DNA of 64,000 bases, taken from assembly GCA_004296455.1 (NCBI GenBank), contig AP018280.1:868001-932000 (forward strand), written 5' to 3'. The number at the start of each line of letters is the position of its first letter. The first letter of the stretch is position 1. Position numbers and translations under genes: made by a program. Positions 36,918-46,084 of this stretch are shown piece after piece. The stretch is from Calothrix sp. NIES-4101. GTDB taxonomy: Bacteria > Cyanobacteriota > Cyanobacteriia > Cyanobacteriales > Nostocaceae. The notes under the pieces were generated by a model, which had not been told where the DNA came from, ran no database searches, and saw nothing but the letters and a program-made list of their open reading frames with translations.

Positions 36918-39095
36918 ATGAAGCACCAAAGAAATTTGAGGGCAAAGGAGAAAGGGAAAGAACAGCTTCTGTTATGCCGTTGTATTTTGGGAATCGCCAA
37001 AAATAAATCCCAGTTAACAATACTAGTAATACACCTTTTAATTTCTTTCTCCTTACCAATAGGAGCAGCCACAGCACAAACGCCAAATCCTGTAAAAATA
37101 ACAGTCAATAGTAACCAAGATGAAATCACACCAAATGAACAGCTAACATTACGAGAAGCGATCGCACTTACTAACAATACCCTAACGCTAGATCAACTTA
37201 CCCCTAGCGAAAAAGCACAAATTCAGCCAGCAAGCGGCAATTCGCGCATAGAATTTAACCTCGTGGCGGGGCAAACTACCATCCAACTCACCGATGTATT
37301 ACCAGCAATAACATCCCCCGGAATTGTCATTGATGGGACAACTCAACCCGGATACGACACCGCACAACCCGCCAATGCTCAAGCATATGTTCCGGCATTA
37401 CCAACTCGCCCAGTTATTGCCATTACACCTGCCGGGGGCAAAGAAGTATTTCGGGGATTATCTGTAGTTGCAGATAACATTACCATTCGCGGATTAAGTC
37501 TATATGGCTTCACCTCAAAACATCAAACTACCGCCAGTCTCCCCCCGGCAGATATTTTCATTGCCTCCAGTGATAGCAAAAACTACACCAATCCACCTAA
37601 AAATGTAGTGATTGAAAATAACTGGTTAGGTATCACCCCTGATGAAAAAATGCCAGAAACCACTTCCGCCTTTGGGGTATCAGTATTTAACTCAATTGGT
37701 ACAGTCATTAAAAATAATCGCATCTCCTACCACGACGGCAGTGGAATAATCACGGGATTTCGTGCCGAAGGAATGCAGGTACTCGAAAACATTATTATTG
37801 CTAACGGTTTAGCAGGAATGCCCGATGCCATGAGATTAGAAGGGAAAATTGGGCGATCGCAAATTCGTGCTAACTTACTATGTGCAAATGATGGTAGTGG
37901 TATATTTCTCTTTAAACCTGAAGGTTCGATCGAAATTAAAGATAACGATATCAGATATAACGGACGACGTTTGCGACGTGCAGCAGTGTACCTGATGGGT
38001 AGTGAGCATAAAGTCACAGATAATCAAATCAGTCATCAAGCTGGTTCCGGTGTCACCGTCACCGCATTTCCCCCCAGTGGTTCATTTAATCAAGGCACAT
38101 CAATTCGTAACCTGATTGAAAATAACCGCTTTGCCAAATTAGAAGGATTGAGCATCGACTTAAATACACGTGGACATGTTGGCGTTCAAGACTTCCAAAC
38201 AGGTGATGGCAAAAATCCTCCCAGAACCTCCGCAAATCGTCGCTTAGATACGGGAAATGGGGCAATTAATTCGCCTGAATTTCTCACCCAGGAATTTTTA
38301 AATATTAATGGTAAAACTCGCATTGATGGCACTGCGGAACCAGGTTCACAAATACAAATTTATCAAGTCAAAGAAAGTGCTTTACATCAAGTCATCGCTG
38401 CTACCAAAGCAGATGAGAAAGGTAAATTTGCGGCGACATTAGAAGAACTACAACCAGGGGAAATGATTAGCGCGATCGCAACTCATCCTCAATATGGTAC
38501 CTCTGAACCGGCATACTCGGCTGTGGTGATGTCAACAAATCCGGAAACAATGACTCAAGTTCGCCAAAAATTAGAGTTGGAGAAAAACCGAGATGTACTC
38601 ACACAGCCATCTGGCGAAATTCCCAACTGTACAACACCCAAACCACCAGCACCAACTCCGGAACCAGAGCCACCAGTGCCGCCAACACCAGAACCCATCC
38701 GTTTACGGGTTCCCAATAATATCCACTACGCCCTAGATAAGGATTTTATCAGTGCTGCCAGTGGCAAAGTCTTAGATAAAATTGTGGCGGTATTACAGCA
38801 ATATCCAACAATTGTCATTGAACTACAGGGACATACAGATGCTCGTGCTAGTGATGCCTATAACAAAGATTTAGCATTCCGACGTGCGAGAAACGCCAGA
38901 AATTATCTGATTAAAAAAGGTATTGCACCGGAGAGAATGACAATTCGTTCCTTTGGAGAGAGAAAATTAAAAACACCTGGAAGAAGTAGAGTTGAACATG
39001 CTTACAACCGTCGTGTCGAAATCATGTTCTTTGATATTCGTGGTATTGAGATTATTTTAGACAGTCAAGATGAAGATTTGCAAATAGAAAAGTAA
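36918..39095 (+). CDS. right-handed beta-helix protein with C-terminal OmpA domain
   Basis: The product has 725 residues. A basic start and a hydrophobic segment (LTILVIHLLISFSLPIGAAT) form a signal peptide ending near residue 54 (ATAQ-TPN). The central part (about 60-440) has repeated N-rich strand-turn units such as NVVIENNWLG, VIKNNRISYHDGSGI and VTDNQISHQAGSGV, characteristic of parallel beta-helices. A Pro-rich linker (about 574-600) leads to an OmpA/MotB-type peptidoglycan-binding domain with VIELQGHTDARASDAYNKDL and RRVEIMFF. It is probably anchored in the periplasm to peptidoglycan with the helix exposed toward or through the outer membrane. Its ligand is unknown. Confidence 0.85.
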   Translation: MKHQRNLRAKEKGKEQLLLCRCILGIAKNKSQLTILVIHLLISFSLPIGAATAQTPNPVKITVNSNQDEITPNEQLTLREAIALTNNTLTLDQLTPSEKAQIQPASGNSRIEFNLVAGQTTIQLTDVLPAITSPGIVIDGTTQPGYDTAQPANAQAYVPALPTRPVIAITPAGGKEVFRGLSVVADNITIRGLSLYGFTSKHQTTASLPPADIFIASSDSKNYTNPPKNVVIENNWLGITPDEKMPETTSAFGVSVFNSIGTVIKNNRISYHDGSGIITGFRAEGMQVLENIIIANGLAGMPDAMRLEGKIGRSQIRANLLCANDGSGIFLFKPEGSIEIKDNDIRYNGRRLRRAAVYLMGSEHKVTDNQISHQAGSGVTVTAFPPSGSFNQGTSIRNLIENNRFAKLEGLSIDLNTRGHVGVQDFQTGDGKNPPRTSANRRLDTGNGAINSPEFLTQEFLNINGKTRIDGTAEPGSQIQIYQVKESALHQVIAATKADEKGKFAATLEELQPGEMISAIATHPQYGTSEPAYSAVVMSTNPETMTQVRQKLELEKNRDVLTQPSGEIPNCTTPKPPAPTPEPEPPVPPTPEPIRLRVPNNIHYALDKDFISAASGKVLDKIVAVLQQYPTIVIELQGHTDARASDAYNKDLAFRRARNARNYLIKKGIAPERMTIRSFGERKLKTPGRSRVEHAYNRRVEIMFFDIRGIEIILDSQDEDLQIEK

Positions 39096-39168
39096 GTATT
39101 TATGGTGGAGACGTAGTAGTGCTATGTCTCTCAACATCAACCATCTCTGAACAGTAATAATTAACTAA

Positions 39169-40492
39169 GAGAACTCCACAAAAAAAATGATCCTATGACG
39201 AGCCGGGTTTCGCAAAAATTTCAACAAACCATTTTTTGAGATGCGGAAGACGAAGGATTTGTTTTTCAACTTCTGCCATAGCCTCAGTTGTGAGTTTAAC
39301 TCCTGTGGAGTAAACTTTTTTGATCAATGTCACAACCGGATTTTGGCCTTTAAAAGTAAGTGTTCTTGCAAAATACAGGACTGATTCAACGGTGTCGAGT
39401 AAACTACCATTCCAATGCTGTTCTAGCCAACCAAAACTACGTTCTACAGGATTATACTTACTATGGTAGGGGGGATAGTAAGCTAGCTGTAAATTCAGGT
39501 TTGATGATGAAGAAAAGTCTAATATTCGTTTCATAAACTGAGTACGACGAGAATGATTTTCTCGTCCGTTGTCTTGATTAATAACCAGTTTATTAATGTG
39601 ATTAAATCGATGTTTTACTCTTTGCCACCAGTTTTCAATCAAATCAACAATACAATCAGCAGTCAATTTTGAAGTTACAAAAAATAGGAATAATTCGTTG
39701 TACTGAGGTAAAAAAATTCCGTAAGGGGTAACAGTTATAGCCTCTGCAAAATCATGGTCCAATGAAATAGTTGGTATACGAGTTTTCCCCCCTCGGTCAA
39801 ACTCACCAACTTTTACTGCCACCTTTGCATCAATTGATATACGTAAAGTATTGGGTTCATTATCTGCTTTAGTATTAATTTTTTCTAATTCTTGGAAAAT
39901 TGCTTCTGTTTCTGGAATTTTCCTTATTGGCTTGGCTTTTATCACTCTTTTTAATGTGTAGCCTAACTCGTTTAACCGCCTTCTGATTGTTTCGTTTGAT
40001 GGTAATTCCCCATCCCTATAACCTTTTTGTTCAATTAGTTGCCGACGTACTTCCGATGAAGTCATACGAGTATACAAACGAGTACTTTTAAAACTCGGGT
40101 CAGTTTGGCTTTGTGGGTCTACTAATGATTTCATATCCTCTAGTAGATGAGGCAATTTTTCCTCAATTCGTTTGCGACCACTATTGGCAAATGCATCAAT
40201 GATTGGTTCACCACTCTCCAACTCTTTCATCCCTTTACGAATAGTGCGTCTATTCCACCCCAACTCTCTTTCTGCCAAAGTTTGTCCACCAATCCCAAAA
40301 CCTTTGACAACTTCTGCCATAAATTGCCGCCGGTCGCTTGCCTTAAGCTTTTGCGCTGTTTTAATGTACAGAGATTTGAGGCTCTTGCTTAGCTCAATCA
40401 TGGATTTTGGAGACTTCATGCAGACTGTACACGTTTAATTACCCTTTTTCTATCATCCCTTATTAGTGGATCAATTATTCTGTGGAGACCTC
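39169..40492. mobile_element. ISAzo13-type insertion sequence, intact, 1324 bp
   Basis: The ends are imperfect inverted repeats (GAGAACTCCACA and, as complement, GAGGTCTCCACA), with further matching bases up to TGATCC. A 7-bp direct duplication TAACTAA flanks it (39162-39168, 40493-40499). One full-length transposase frame fills it. It is the parent of the mini-element at 22768-23008. Confidence 0.9.
39193..40419 (-). CDS. ISAzo13-type transposase
   Basis: The product has 408 residues. An N-terminal helix-turn-helix region (GIGGQTLAERELGWNRRTIR) is followed by the segment LVDPQSQTDPSFKSTRLYTR and RLNELGYTLKRV, typical of this Rhodopirellula-type DDE transposase group. Acidic catalytic candidates lie in LRISIDAKVAVKVGEFDRGG, in VINQDNGRENHS and in NPVERSFGWLEQHW. 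The frame is uninterrupted and the element has clean ends, so the enzyme is likely active and could mobilise the short derivative at 22768. It is transcribed opposite to the OmpA and COP23 genes on either side. Confidence 0.85.
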   Translation of the reverse strand: MKSPKSMIELSKSLKSLYIKTAQKLKASDRRQFMAEVVKGFGIGGQTLAERELGWNRRTIRKGMKELESGEPIIDAFANSGRKRIEEKLPHLLEDMKSLVDPQSQTDPSFKSTRLYTRMTSSEVRRQLIEQKGYRDGELPSNETIRRRLNELGYTLKRVIKAKPIRKIPETEAIFQELEKINTKADNEPNTLRISIDAKVAVKVGEFDRGGKTRIPTISLDHDFAEAITVTPYGIFLPQYNELFLFFVTSKLTADCIVDLIENWWQRVKHRFNHINKLVINQDNGRENHSRRTQFMKRILDFSSSSNLNLQLAYYPPYHSKYNPVERSFGWLEQHWNGSLLDTVESVLYFARTLTFKGQNPVVTLIKKVYSTGVKLTTEAMAEVEKQILRLPHLKKWFVEIFAKPGSS

Positions 40493-40582
40493 TAACTAAA
40501 ATTCAAAAACCAGAATCAAAATTGAAAAAAATCCGTCAAATGAATTATCGACTCCCTAATGATATCCCAGAGAGGATAATTT

Positions 40583-41368
40583 ATGCGATCGCTTTTAATG
40601 CGTCCGATTAATTTATTGCTGTTTGCCAGCCTTGGTTTCTCTTTACTAGGCAATTCTGTTGCTCAAGCTCAATATAGAGGTGACAATGATGTAGTTGTGC
40701 CTACCACATCTAATGGTGGCTCCACTGATTCCACAATATCCTCTGGCAACAGATATCCATCCGGAGGTTCTACCGCAGATAGCAATGCACGCTTTTTTTG
40801 CCAGCAACAAAATGGTCAATATACCGTAATGTACCAACCCCAAAGCCAGCTTGGCAAAGGGTTTGCTTGGGCGAATCCCCGTAGCATGGGAGGTGGTTGG
40901 GATATGGCGCGTCGTTGTAATACGATCGCTCAACGTTTAGAATCTTATCGCCGCGATGGTCTGTTAGAATTACAGACTGGAATTGAGAACGGACAAAATA
41001 TCGTTTGCGTTACCACCGAAGCTAACCCAGCTTGCCGTATTGTCTTCACTGTTCCCCCAGAAAAAGACCCCTACTTTGTCCGTAACAGTGTGTTCCAAAA
41101 CTTAGCAGCCGCCGATAATGGCGAACAAACCTATGGTGTCAACACATATACCAGCCGTACTAGAGGTGGTGATGCAGTTGAACAAATATACAATACTGTC
41201 ACAGGTAGAAATAATCGCTCCTCTGCAAAATCACCCATTAGCCTCAAACCCTTTTTAGATAAAGCTGATAGAGGTACTGGCACCCAACTCAAAAATGGAG
41301 TCAGTATTAACCGTCAGCCAGCAAAAAATCAAGCTGGTGTTCGTCTCAACCCCGGTAAATTCCGTTAA
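40583..41368 (+). CDS. COP23-domain protein
   Basis: The product has 261 residues; ATG 40583 overlaps a HIP1 site and follows AGAGAGG. A signal peptide (LLLFASLGFSLLGNSVAQAQ) ends near residue 30. After a Ser/Thr/Gly-rich linker comes RFFCQQQNGQYTVMYQ, then MGGGWDMARRCNTIAQRLES and NGQNIVCVTTEANPACRIVF, the pattern of the cyanobacterial circadian oscillating protein COP23 domain with conserved cysteines that probably form disulfides. It should be exported or membrane-associated. The biochemical role of this family is not known. A strong terminator follows at 41406. Confidence 0.85.
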   Translation: MRSLLMRPINLLLFASLGFSLLGNSVAQAQYRGDNDVVVPTTSNGGSTDSTISSGNRYPSGGSTADSNARFFCQQQNGQYTVMYQPQSQLGKGFAWANPRSMGGGWDMARRCNTIAQRLESYRRDGLLELQTGIENGQNIVCVTTEANPACRIVFTVPPEKDPYFVRNSVFQNLAAADNGEQTYGVNTYTSRTRGGDAVEQIYNTVTGRNNRSSAKSPISLKPFLDKADRGTGTQLKNGVSINRQPAKNQAGVRLNPGKFR

Positions 41369-41405
41369 TCTCAACAGCAATCGCCAAAACAGTATGGGGT
41401 AGTTT

Positions 41406-41439
41406 GACGCACATAAACCTATTAAAAGTGCGTCTTTTT
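41406..41439 (+). terminator. rho-independent terminator after the COP23 gene
   Basis: The stem GACGCAC...GTGCGTC with a 15-base loop is directly followed by TTTTT. It lies 38 bp past the stop codon. Confidence 0.88.
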
Positions 41440-41959
41440 GTAATTTTTAAAGTGTTTAAAAATAACTTCTGAATATATCTATTCAGATAATGACTGGAAG
41501 TGGACATTTTCCAAGATTTTGTATGCGGAAATACAGAATAATCATAAAAACAAAATAAAGAAATTACGGTTTTGAATAATTATAGATATACTGTAATTAA
41601 TAGTAATACGATATACAGAAACTAATTAGATTAGATAAATATTAGCATTTTTGAGTACAAGCTTTTGTAAAGAAATATTTATCAAAAAAAGGCTGCAAGG
41701 CTTTACAAATTAAGGATTTAAGTTGAGTGCAAAAATACTTAATCCCTCCCCCCAAAATATCCAGTACCTCTATCTAAAAAAATCTCACCCCTCTACCCCA
41801 AACAAAGTTAGAGATATTTGTTCAATCTAACTTTCAGGGGTTGAGTACATTATTAATCAGTTCAATAAGTTCAATCAACATCAATGATTGCATCTGCTTA
41901 GAGGCTGTCTGATATAAGCATAAAACTAGCACATCGCTTATATTATCCAGGCAAGACCG
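41440..41959. promoter_or_regulatory. upstream region of the nif accessory genes with an inverted repeat
   Basis: No gene is seen. ATATAAGC at 41912-41919 pairs with GCTTATAT at 41936-41943, ending 16 bp before the nifP/cysE start codon. It could be an operator or a leader hairpin. The rest is AT-rich, and I could not place an NtcA-type GTAN8TAC site with confidence. Confidence 0.45.
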
Positions 41960-42778
41960 ATGCAGCAGTCTTCTTTGCACAACAGAAATCTAAATCTCGG
42001 CAAAAAATCGGATAGCGCCAAAAAAACGTTTCTACAAAATTTGCTTTCTGGTCTGAATTTTTGGTCAAATATTGAGTCAATCTTTGAGCCAGTTAAAAGT
42101 GATTTTCGTATCATTTTTGAGCGCGATCCAGCTGCACGTAGTTGGCTGGAAGTAATGCTTTGCTATCCAGGTTTGCACGCACTTTGTTTTCATCGTGTCG
42201 CCCACTGGTTATATATCCGCCAAGTTGCTTTGATTCCCCGTCTGATTTCCCATATGGGACGCTTTTTGACAGGGATTGAGATTCATCCAGGCGCACAAAT
42301 TGGCAAAGGTGTATTTATCGATCATGGGATGGGAGTTGTGATTGGTGAAACGGCGATAGTTGGCGACTACACGCTGATTTACCAAGGCGTAACTCTCGGT
42401 GGAACAGGAAAAGAAACAGGTAAACGTCATCCCACGATAGGTAAAAATGTTGTCGTTGGCGCTGGTGCCAAGGTTTTAGGAAATATTCAAGTAGGCGATC
42501 GCGTGCGGATTGGCGCTCATAGTGTAGTCTTACGCGATGTCCTTCCAGATAATACTGTTGTTGGCATTCCCGGTCGTAATATCCCCCATAATCCCCAATG
42601 CAGCCTTCTACCACTAGAACACGCTAAGTTACCAGATGTTGACGGGGAAATAATTCGTTCTTTGCTGTTGCGGATTGAAAATTTAGAAAAGCAAGTCCAA
42701 ACTTTTACCTATTCTAGAAACCAAAACAGCGAAATCACCAAAAGTATGAATCAACAAATTGTCAACAAGGAGCGTTGA
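41960..42778 (+). CDS. nifP: serine O-acetyltransferase of the nif region (NifP/CysE)
   Basis: The product has 272 residues. The catalytic and helical N-terminal part contains [20 protein letters not shown] and [18 protein letters not shown]. The left-handed hexapeptide helix follows with [20 protein letters not shown] and [17 protein letters not shown]. It acetylates serine to O-acetylserine, the precursor of cysteine. Its place four genes ahead of nifV, in the order known from heterocystous cyanobacteria, points to the nif-associated copy that boosts cysteine for FeS cluster assembly. An N-terminal extension of about 48 residues precedes the usual CysE start. AAGGAG for the next gene lies inside its 3' end. 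Confidence 0.88.
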   Translation: MQQSSLHNRNLNLGKKSDSAKKTFLQNLLSGLNFWSNIESIFEPVKSDFRIIFERDPAARSWLEVMLCYPGLHALCFHRVAHWLYIRQVALIPRLISHMGRFLTGIEIHPGAQIGKGVFIDHGMGVVIGETAIVGDYTLIYQGVTLGGTGKETGKRHPTIGKNVVVGAGAKVLGNIQVGDRVRIGAHSVVLRDVLPDNTVVGIPGRNIPHNPQCSLLPLEHAKLPDVDGEIIRSLLLRIENLEKQVQTFTYSRNQNSEITKSMNQQIVNKER

Positions 42779-42780
42779 GA

Positions 42781-43026
42781 ATGTTACCACCTACCAATTC
42801 AGAGTTAGTAGGCGCTCAGGTAATCAATATTCCTTTAGCAGAACGTTGGAGAATTTTTCACCGTCTACAAGAGTTGATGATTCCTTGTTGCTGTCCTAGG
42901 GATGGTTCCCTACATGTACAGATAAGCAACATACAGACGGCTATTTTGGTTCGGAGTATTCTCATGCAATTTTTTGCTAGTCGTAAAGAATTAATTGATT
43001 GGCTGGAACAATGTTGGCAGCTTTAA
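42781..43026 (+). CDS. small conserved cyanobacterial protein of the nif region
   Basis: ATG 42781 is chosen because AAGGAG ends 8 bases upstream; it begins 2 bp after the nifP stop. The product has 81 residues, with PLAERWRIFHRLQELMIPCC, a CCCPRD segment holding three successive cysteines, and SRKELIDWLEQCW at the end. A similar small gene follows the serine acetyltransferase in Nostoc-type nif regions. The cysteine triplet could bind a metal or FeS cluster, but no function is established. Tight spacing implies co-expression with nifP. Confidence 0.72.
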   Translation: MLPPTNSELVGAQVINIPLAERWRIFHRLQELMIPCCCPRDGSLHVQISNIQTAILVRSILMQFFASRKELIDWLEQCWQL

Positions 43027-43181
43027 GCAGTGAGAAATTAGGAATTGGGTGTGAGTAATAACCTATAGTCAGGGGGTGTTCACACTCAGCGCTCAACGCC
43101 AATAAACTCGATGAGAAGACTTCCCCATACAGCACTCAGTATTTAGTTGTTTGACAACAACTTAGAGGAGCTTAATTAAAT

Positions 43182-43379
43182 ATGATTATTTATGGCAATG
43201 ATACCAGATTAATCAATTTTTTACAGAGTGAGATTGAACTATCAACTGCTGCTATTTCTGTAGTATTAAAGCATCCAGAATTACAAAATGCTCCTTTCCC
43301 AATGCTACTTTGGCAATATGGTTTAGTAGATATAGAACAGTTAGGTAGGATTTTTGACTGGCTCGAAGGGCAAGTATAA
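43182..43379 (+). CDS. DUF2949 family protein
   Basis: The product has 65 residues and starts at ATG after GAGGAG. The sequence LINFLQSEIELSTAAISVVL, then NAPFPMLLWQYGLVDIEQLG and a C-terminal IFDWLEGQV, is the DUF2949 pattern of small helical cyanobacterial proteins. No catalytic residues are visible. It sits between nifP and nifV, matching the gene order of heterocystous relatives, and probably contributes to the same regulon. Confidence 0.8.
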   Translation: MIIYGNDTRLINFLQSEIELSTAAISVVLKHPELQNAPFPMLLWQYGLVDIEQLGRIFDWLEGQV

Positions 43380-43462
43380 AAACTATGATTAAATGTTAAT
43401 TTCTCAGTGAAATAATTGGTGCTATCTTGATATTTTTTTAATTAAAATTAGGAGGAAATACT

Positions 43463-43579
43463 ATGATTGCTTTAACAGCAGGCTTAAGTCTATTAGTTGT
43501 TTCTAGTGCTATCAACTCTTACATTAGCTACATTTTATTCCGCAATCATTCGGCACCTAACGCTAAAAATGATTCATGA
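43463..43579 (+). CDS. 38-residue single-span membrane peptide of the nif region
   Basis: A strong AGGAGG at 43450-43455 precedes ATG 43463. The peptide MIALTAGLSLLVVSSAINSY continues to ISYILFRNHS and a short polar tail; residues 3-26 form one transmembrane helix. Small proteins of this shape are easily missed in annotation. It lies between DUF2949 and nifV on the same strand. The function is unknown; the ribosome site and amphipathic design argue that it is real. Confidence 0.65.
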   Translation: MIALTAGLSLLVVSSAINSYISYILFRNHSAPNAKNDS

Positions 43580-43964
43580 ATTATTTATTTTATGGTTGGA
43601 TGGTATACAGATAATTTATGGTTGCTAGGCAAAAGTGATATAAGGAAATAATGTTTAAGGGCAATGACATTATCGGGAATCAGGGTTTAGGAGTTAGCAT
43701 CAGTAGTAACTTTACTTTTATCAATGAATGAAAAGTCATTTTATTTACTTACTAACTAAGCATATATTATCGGTAAAAAAATCTCAATTCTGTAACTTGC
43801 TTCTCCCTGAGAAGATGATGAATTCTGGATTCTTAATTCTTAATTTTTAATTCTGGATGATGAATTCTGAGTTTTTATTCATAGCAGCAACAAGTAGCAA
43901 ATTTAGCAACTAATCAAGGCAATCTAAAAGGAGATAGAGAAAATTCCTCAGGGGTATTTTTGAA
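43580..43964. other. AT-rich spacer before nifV
   Basis: The stretch contains short repeated words of AATTCTGGATGATGAATTCTG type at 43818-43877 and an AAAGGAG at 43928-43934, the latter 31 bp ahead of nifV and too far to serve it directly. No gene is seen. Confidence 0.5.
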
Positions 43965-45101
43965 ATGAACCAAATCCAAATTAATGACACCACTCTGCGT
44001 GATGGCGAACAAGCGGCTGGCGTTGCGTTTAATCTGCAAGAAAAAGTTGCGATCGCAAAATTTCTGGATGCAATAGGTATTTGTGAACTCGAAGTCGGAA
44101 TTCCAGCGATGGGTGAGGAAGAGACAAGAGCAATTTCTGCTATTTCTGACTCTGGTTTATCGGCTAAACTACTAGGCTGGAACCGTGCTGTAATTTCCGA
44201 TATCGAAGCGTCTATTGCTTGCGGAATGAAGCGGGTGCATATTTCCATACCAGTTTCGGGGATTCAAATTGCAGCTAAATTTCATGGACAATGGCGTGTC
44301 ACTCTGCAACAACTGAGGGATAGTATCAGCTTTGCAGTCGATAAGGGACTCTGGGTTGCTGTCGGTGGTGAAGACTCCTCTAGAGCGGATGAATGCTTCC
44401 TCCAAGATGTGGCGTTATACGCGCAAGAATGGGGTGCTTGCAGATTTCGCTTCTGCGATACGGTGGGAATATTAGACCCTTTCACCACTTATACAAGAGT
44501 GAAACGACTTGTTGCTGGATTACAAATACCTGTGGAAATGCACACCCACAACGACTTTGGTTTAGCAACTGCAAATGCGCTTGCTGGTTTGAAGGCTGGG
44601 GCAACATCAGTGAATACCACCGTGAACGGATTGGGAGAACGTGCTGGAAATGCAGCCCTAGAAGAAGTCGTCATGTCGCTCAAACACCTGCATGGCATTG
44701 ATTTGGAGATTGATACAACCCGACTATTGGAACTTTCTCGACTAGTTGCAGTTGCTTCTGGTTGTAACGTCCCGCCTTGGAAAGCAATCGTGGGTGAAAA
44801 TACTTTTGCTCATGAGTCTGGTATTCACGCTCACGGCGTATTGCAAAACCCAAATACCTACGAACCTTTTGCACCGGAAGAAGTAGGTTGGGAGAGGCGT
44901 TTGGTAGTTGGTAAGCATTCTGGAAGACATTTACTCATCAGCTTGCTACAACAATACGGAATTGTATTAAACCGTGAAGAAAGTCAGTCAGTGCTAGATG
45001 CAGTCAGACAAGAATCCATCCAGAAAAAGCGCAATCTAACTACCCAAGAACTATTAAATTTGGTACTTGAACAAAGGTATTCCCATGCAACAATCAGATG
45101 A
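43965..45101 (+). CDS. nifV: homocitrate synthase
   Basis: The product has 378 residues. The catalytic TIM barrel begins with [17 protein letters not shown], the R-D-G motif of the alpha-isopropylmalate/homocitrate synthase family, and holds the metal site in [15 protein letters not shown] and [18 protein letters not shown]. The segment [13 protein letters not shown] completes the signature. The product condenses 2-oxoglutarate and acetyl-CoA to homocitrate, the organic acid of the FeMo-cofactor. The lack of the long regulatory LeuA domain and the overlap with nifZ identify it as NifV rather than isopropylmalate synthase. It overlaps nifZ by 17 bp. Confidence 0.94.
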   Translation: MNQIQINDTTLRDGEQAAGVAFNLQEKVAIAKFLDAIGICELEVGIPAMGEEETRAISAISDSGLSAKLLGWNRAVISDIEASIACGMKRVHISIPVSGIQIAAKFHGQWRVTLQQLRDSISFAVDKGLWVAVGGEDSSRADECFLQDVALYAQEWGACRFRFCDTVGILDPFTTYTRVKRLVAGLQIPVEMHTHNDFGLATANALAGLKAGATSVNTTVNGLGERAGNAALEEVVMSLKHLHGIDLEIDTTRLLELSRLVAVASGCNVPPWKAIVGENTFAHESGIHAHGVLQNPNTYEPFAPEEVGWERRLVVGKHSGRHLLISLLQQYGIVLNREESQSVLDAVRQESIQKKRNLTTQELLNLVLEQRYSHATIR

Positions 45102-45372
45102 AATCGAACTCTTTTCGCCACCAGAATTTGAGATTGGTGATAAAGTTCGCACTCGCAAGCTACTGAAAAATGATGGAACTTTCCCAGGACAAGAAATTGG
45201 GACAGTTCTAGCCAAAAAAGGAGAAATTGGCTACGTTGTTAGCATCGGTACATTTCTCCAAAGTTCTTATATTTATGCAGTTCATTTTTTACAAACAGGG
45301 TTCATTGTTGGCTGCAAAAAGAAAGAATTGGAACTAATAGAAAAAAATCCAGATAAAGAGGAAGACAGATGA
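45085..45372 (+). CDS. nifZ: NifZ
   Basis: ATG 45085 ([10 protein letters not shown]) is chosen over an in-frame start at 45067. The product has 95 residues. The core [20 protein letters not shown] followed by [20 protein letters not shown] and [18 protein letters not shown] is typical of NifZ. The protein assists P-cluster maturation of the MoFe protein. The gene overlaps nifV upstream by 17 bp and nifT downstream by 4 bp, so the three are translationally coupled. Confidence 0.92.
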   Translation: MQQSDEIELFSPPEFEIGDKVRTRKLLKNDGTFPGQEIGTVLAKKGEIGYVVSIGTFLQSSYIYAVHFLQTGFIVGCKKKELELIEKNPDKEEDR

Positions 45373-45572
45373 AGGTAATGTTACGCAAGACTGCGAGTGG
45401 TCAGTTAACTGTATATGTTCCCAAAAAAGACCTTGAGGAAGAAGTTGTTAAGGAAACTGATTCACCCACAGGTAAAATTTTTACTTTAGCTAATGGTTGG
45501 GAACTAGAGTTCTCCAATTTAGCCGAGCCTTTGAAATTACCTCAAACCTGTGAAGCAAGAAGACTTGCTTAA
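45369..45572 (+). CDS. nifT: NifT/FixU family protein
   Basis: The product has 67 residues. The start is ATG within ATGA, overlapping the nifZ stop. The sequence [20 protein letters not shown], then LANGWELEF, is the compact NifT fold. The family accompanies nitrogenase genes in most diazotrophs, with no essential role established. It closes the nifV-nifZ-nifT unit; a 512-bp spacer follows. Confidence 0.92.
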   Translation: MKVMLRKTASGQLTVYVPKKDLEEEVVKETDSPTGKIFTLANGWELEFSNLAEPLKLPQTCEARRLA

Positions 45573-46084
45573 ATATAATTAATAGGAAATGGTTAATGAT
45601 TAATAGTTAGTAGTTAGGAATTAGTGATTAATGGTTAATAAATAATCGTTATTTGCAAAACAAACACTAATGATTAATAACTCTACCATGACTCCATTAT
45701 TTGTGCATTACTATAACAGAATCAAGTTCGGCTTTGCTAAGAACTGACGCTGCAACTAATATCCCCGAATGATATCAGGATTCGGGGATATAAATAACAC
45801 TTTTTGACAATTAAATAAAACAGGATTCCCATCATGTACAGTCATATCAGATTTATCTAAATATTTCCGAATATTTTCGATATAATTGGCGCACACCGAA
45901 AAATTTATCTTACAATTTTTCGTTTGAGTCACAATATGACTAATACTAATAATTTATTAACCAAGAAGCTGGTTAATTTAACTAAATAAAACATCTGAAT
46001 AGAGCGTAATATCCTCTGCTTGATTAGTTTGGATTGTCAGCATACCTTCACTAATAATTAATAATTAAATAACCAGTAAATTTT
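45573..46084. terminator. spacer with hairpin (45761-45789) after nifT
   Basis: TTAATGATTAATAGT-type short repeats fill 45587-45675. A perfect 10-bp stem ATCCCCGAAT/ATTCGGGGAT (45761-45770 and 45780-45789) follows, without a directly adjoining T-run but with TTTTT 12 bases on. It may terminate the nif transcript or process it. No gene is seen. Confidence 0.5.
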
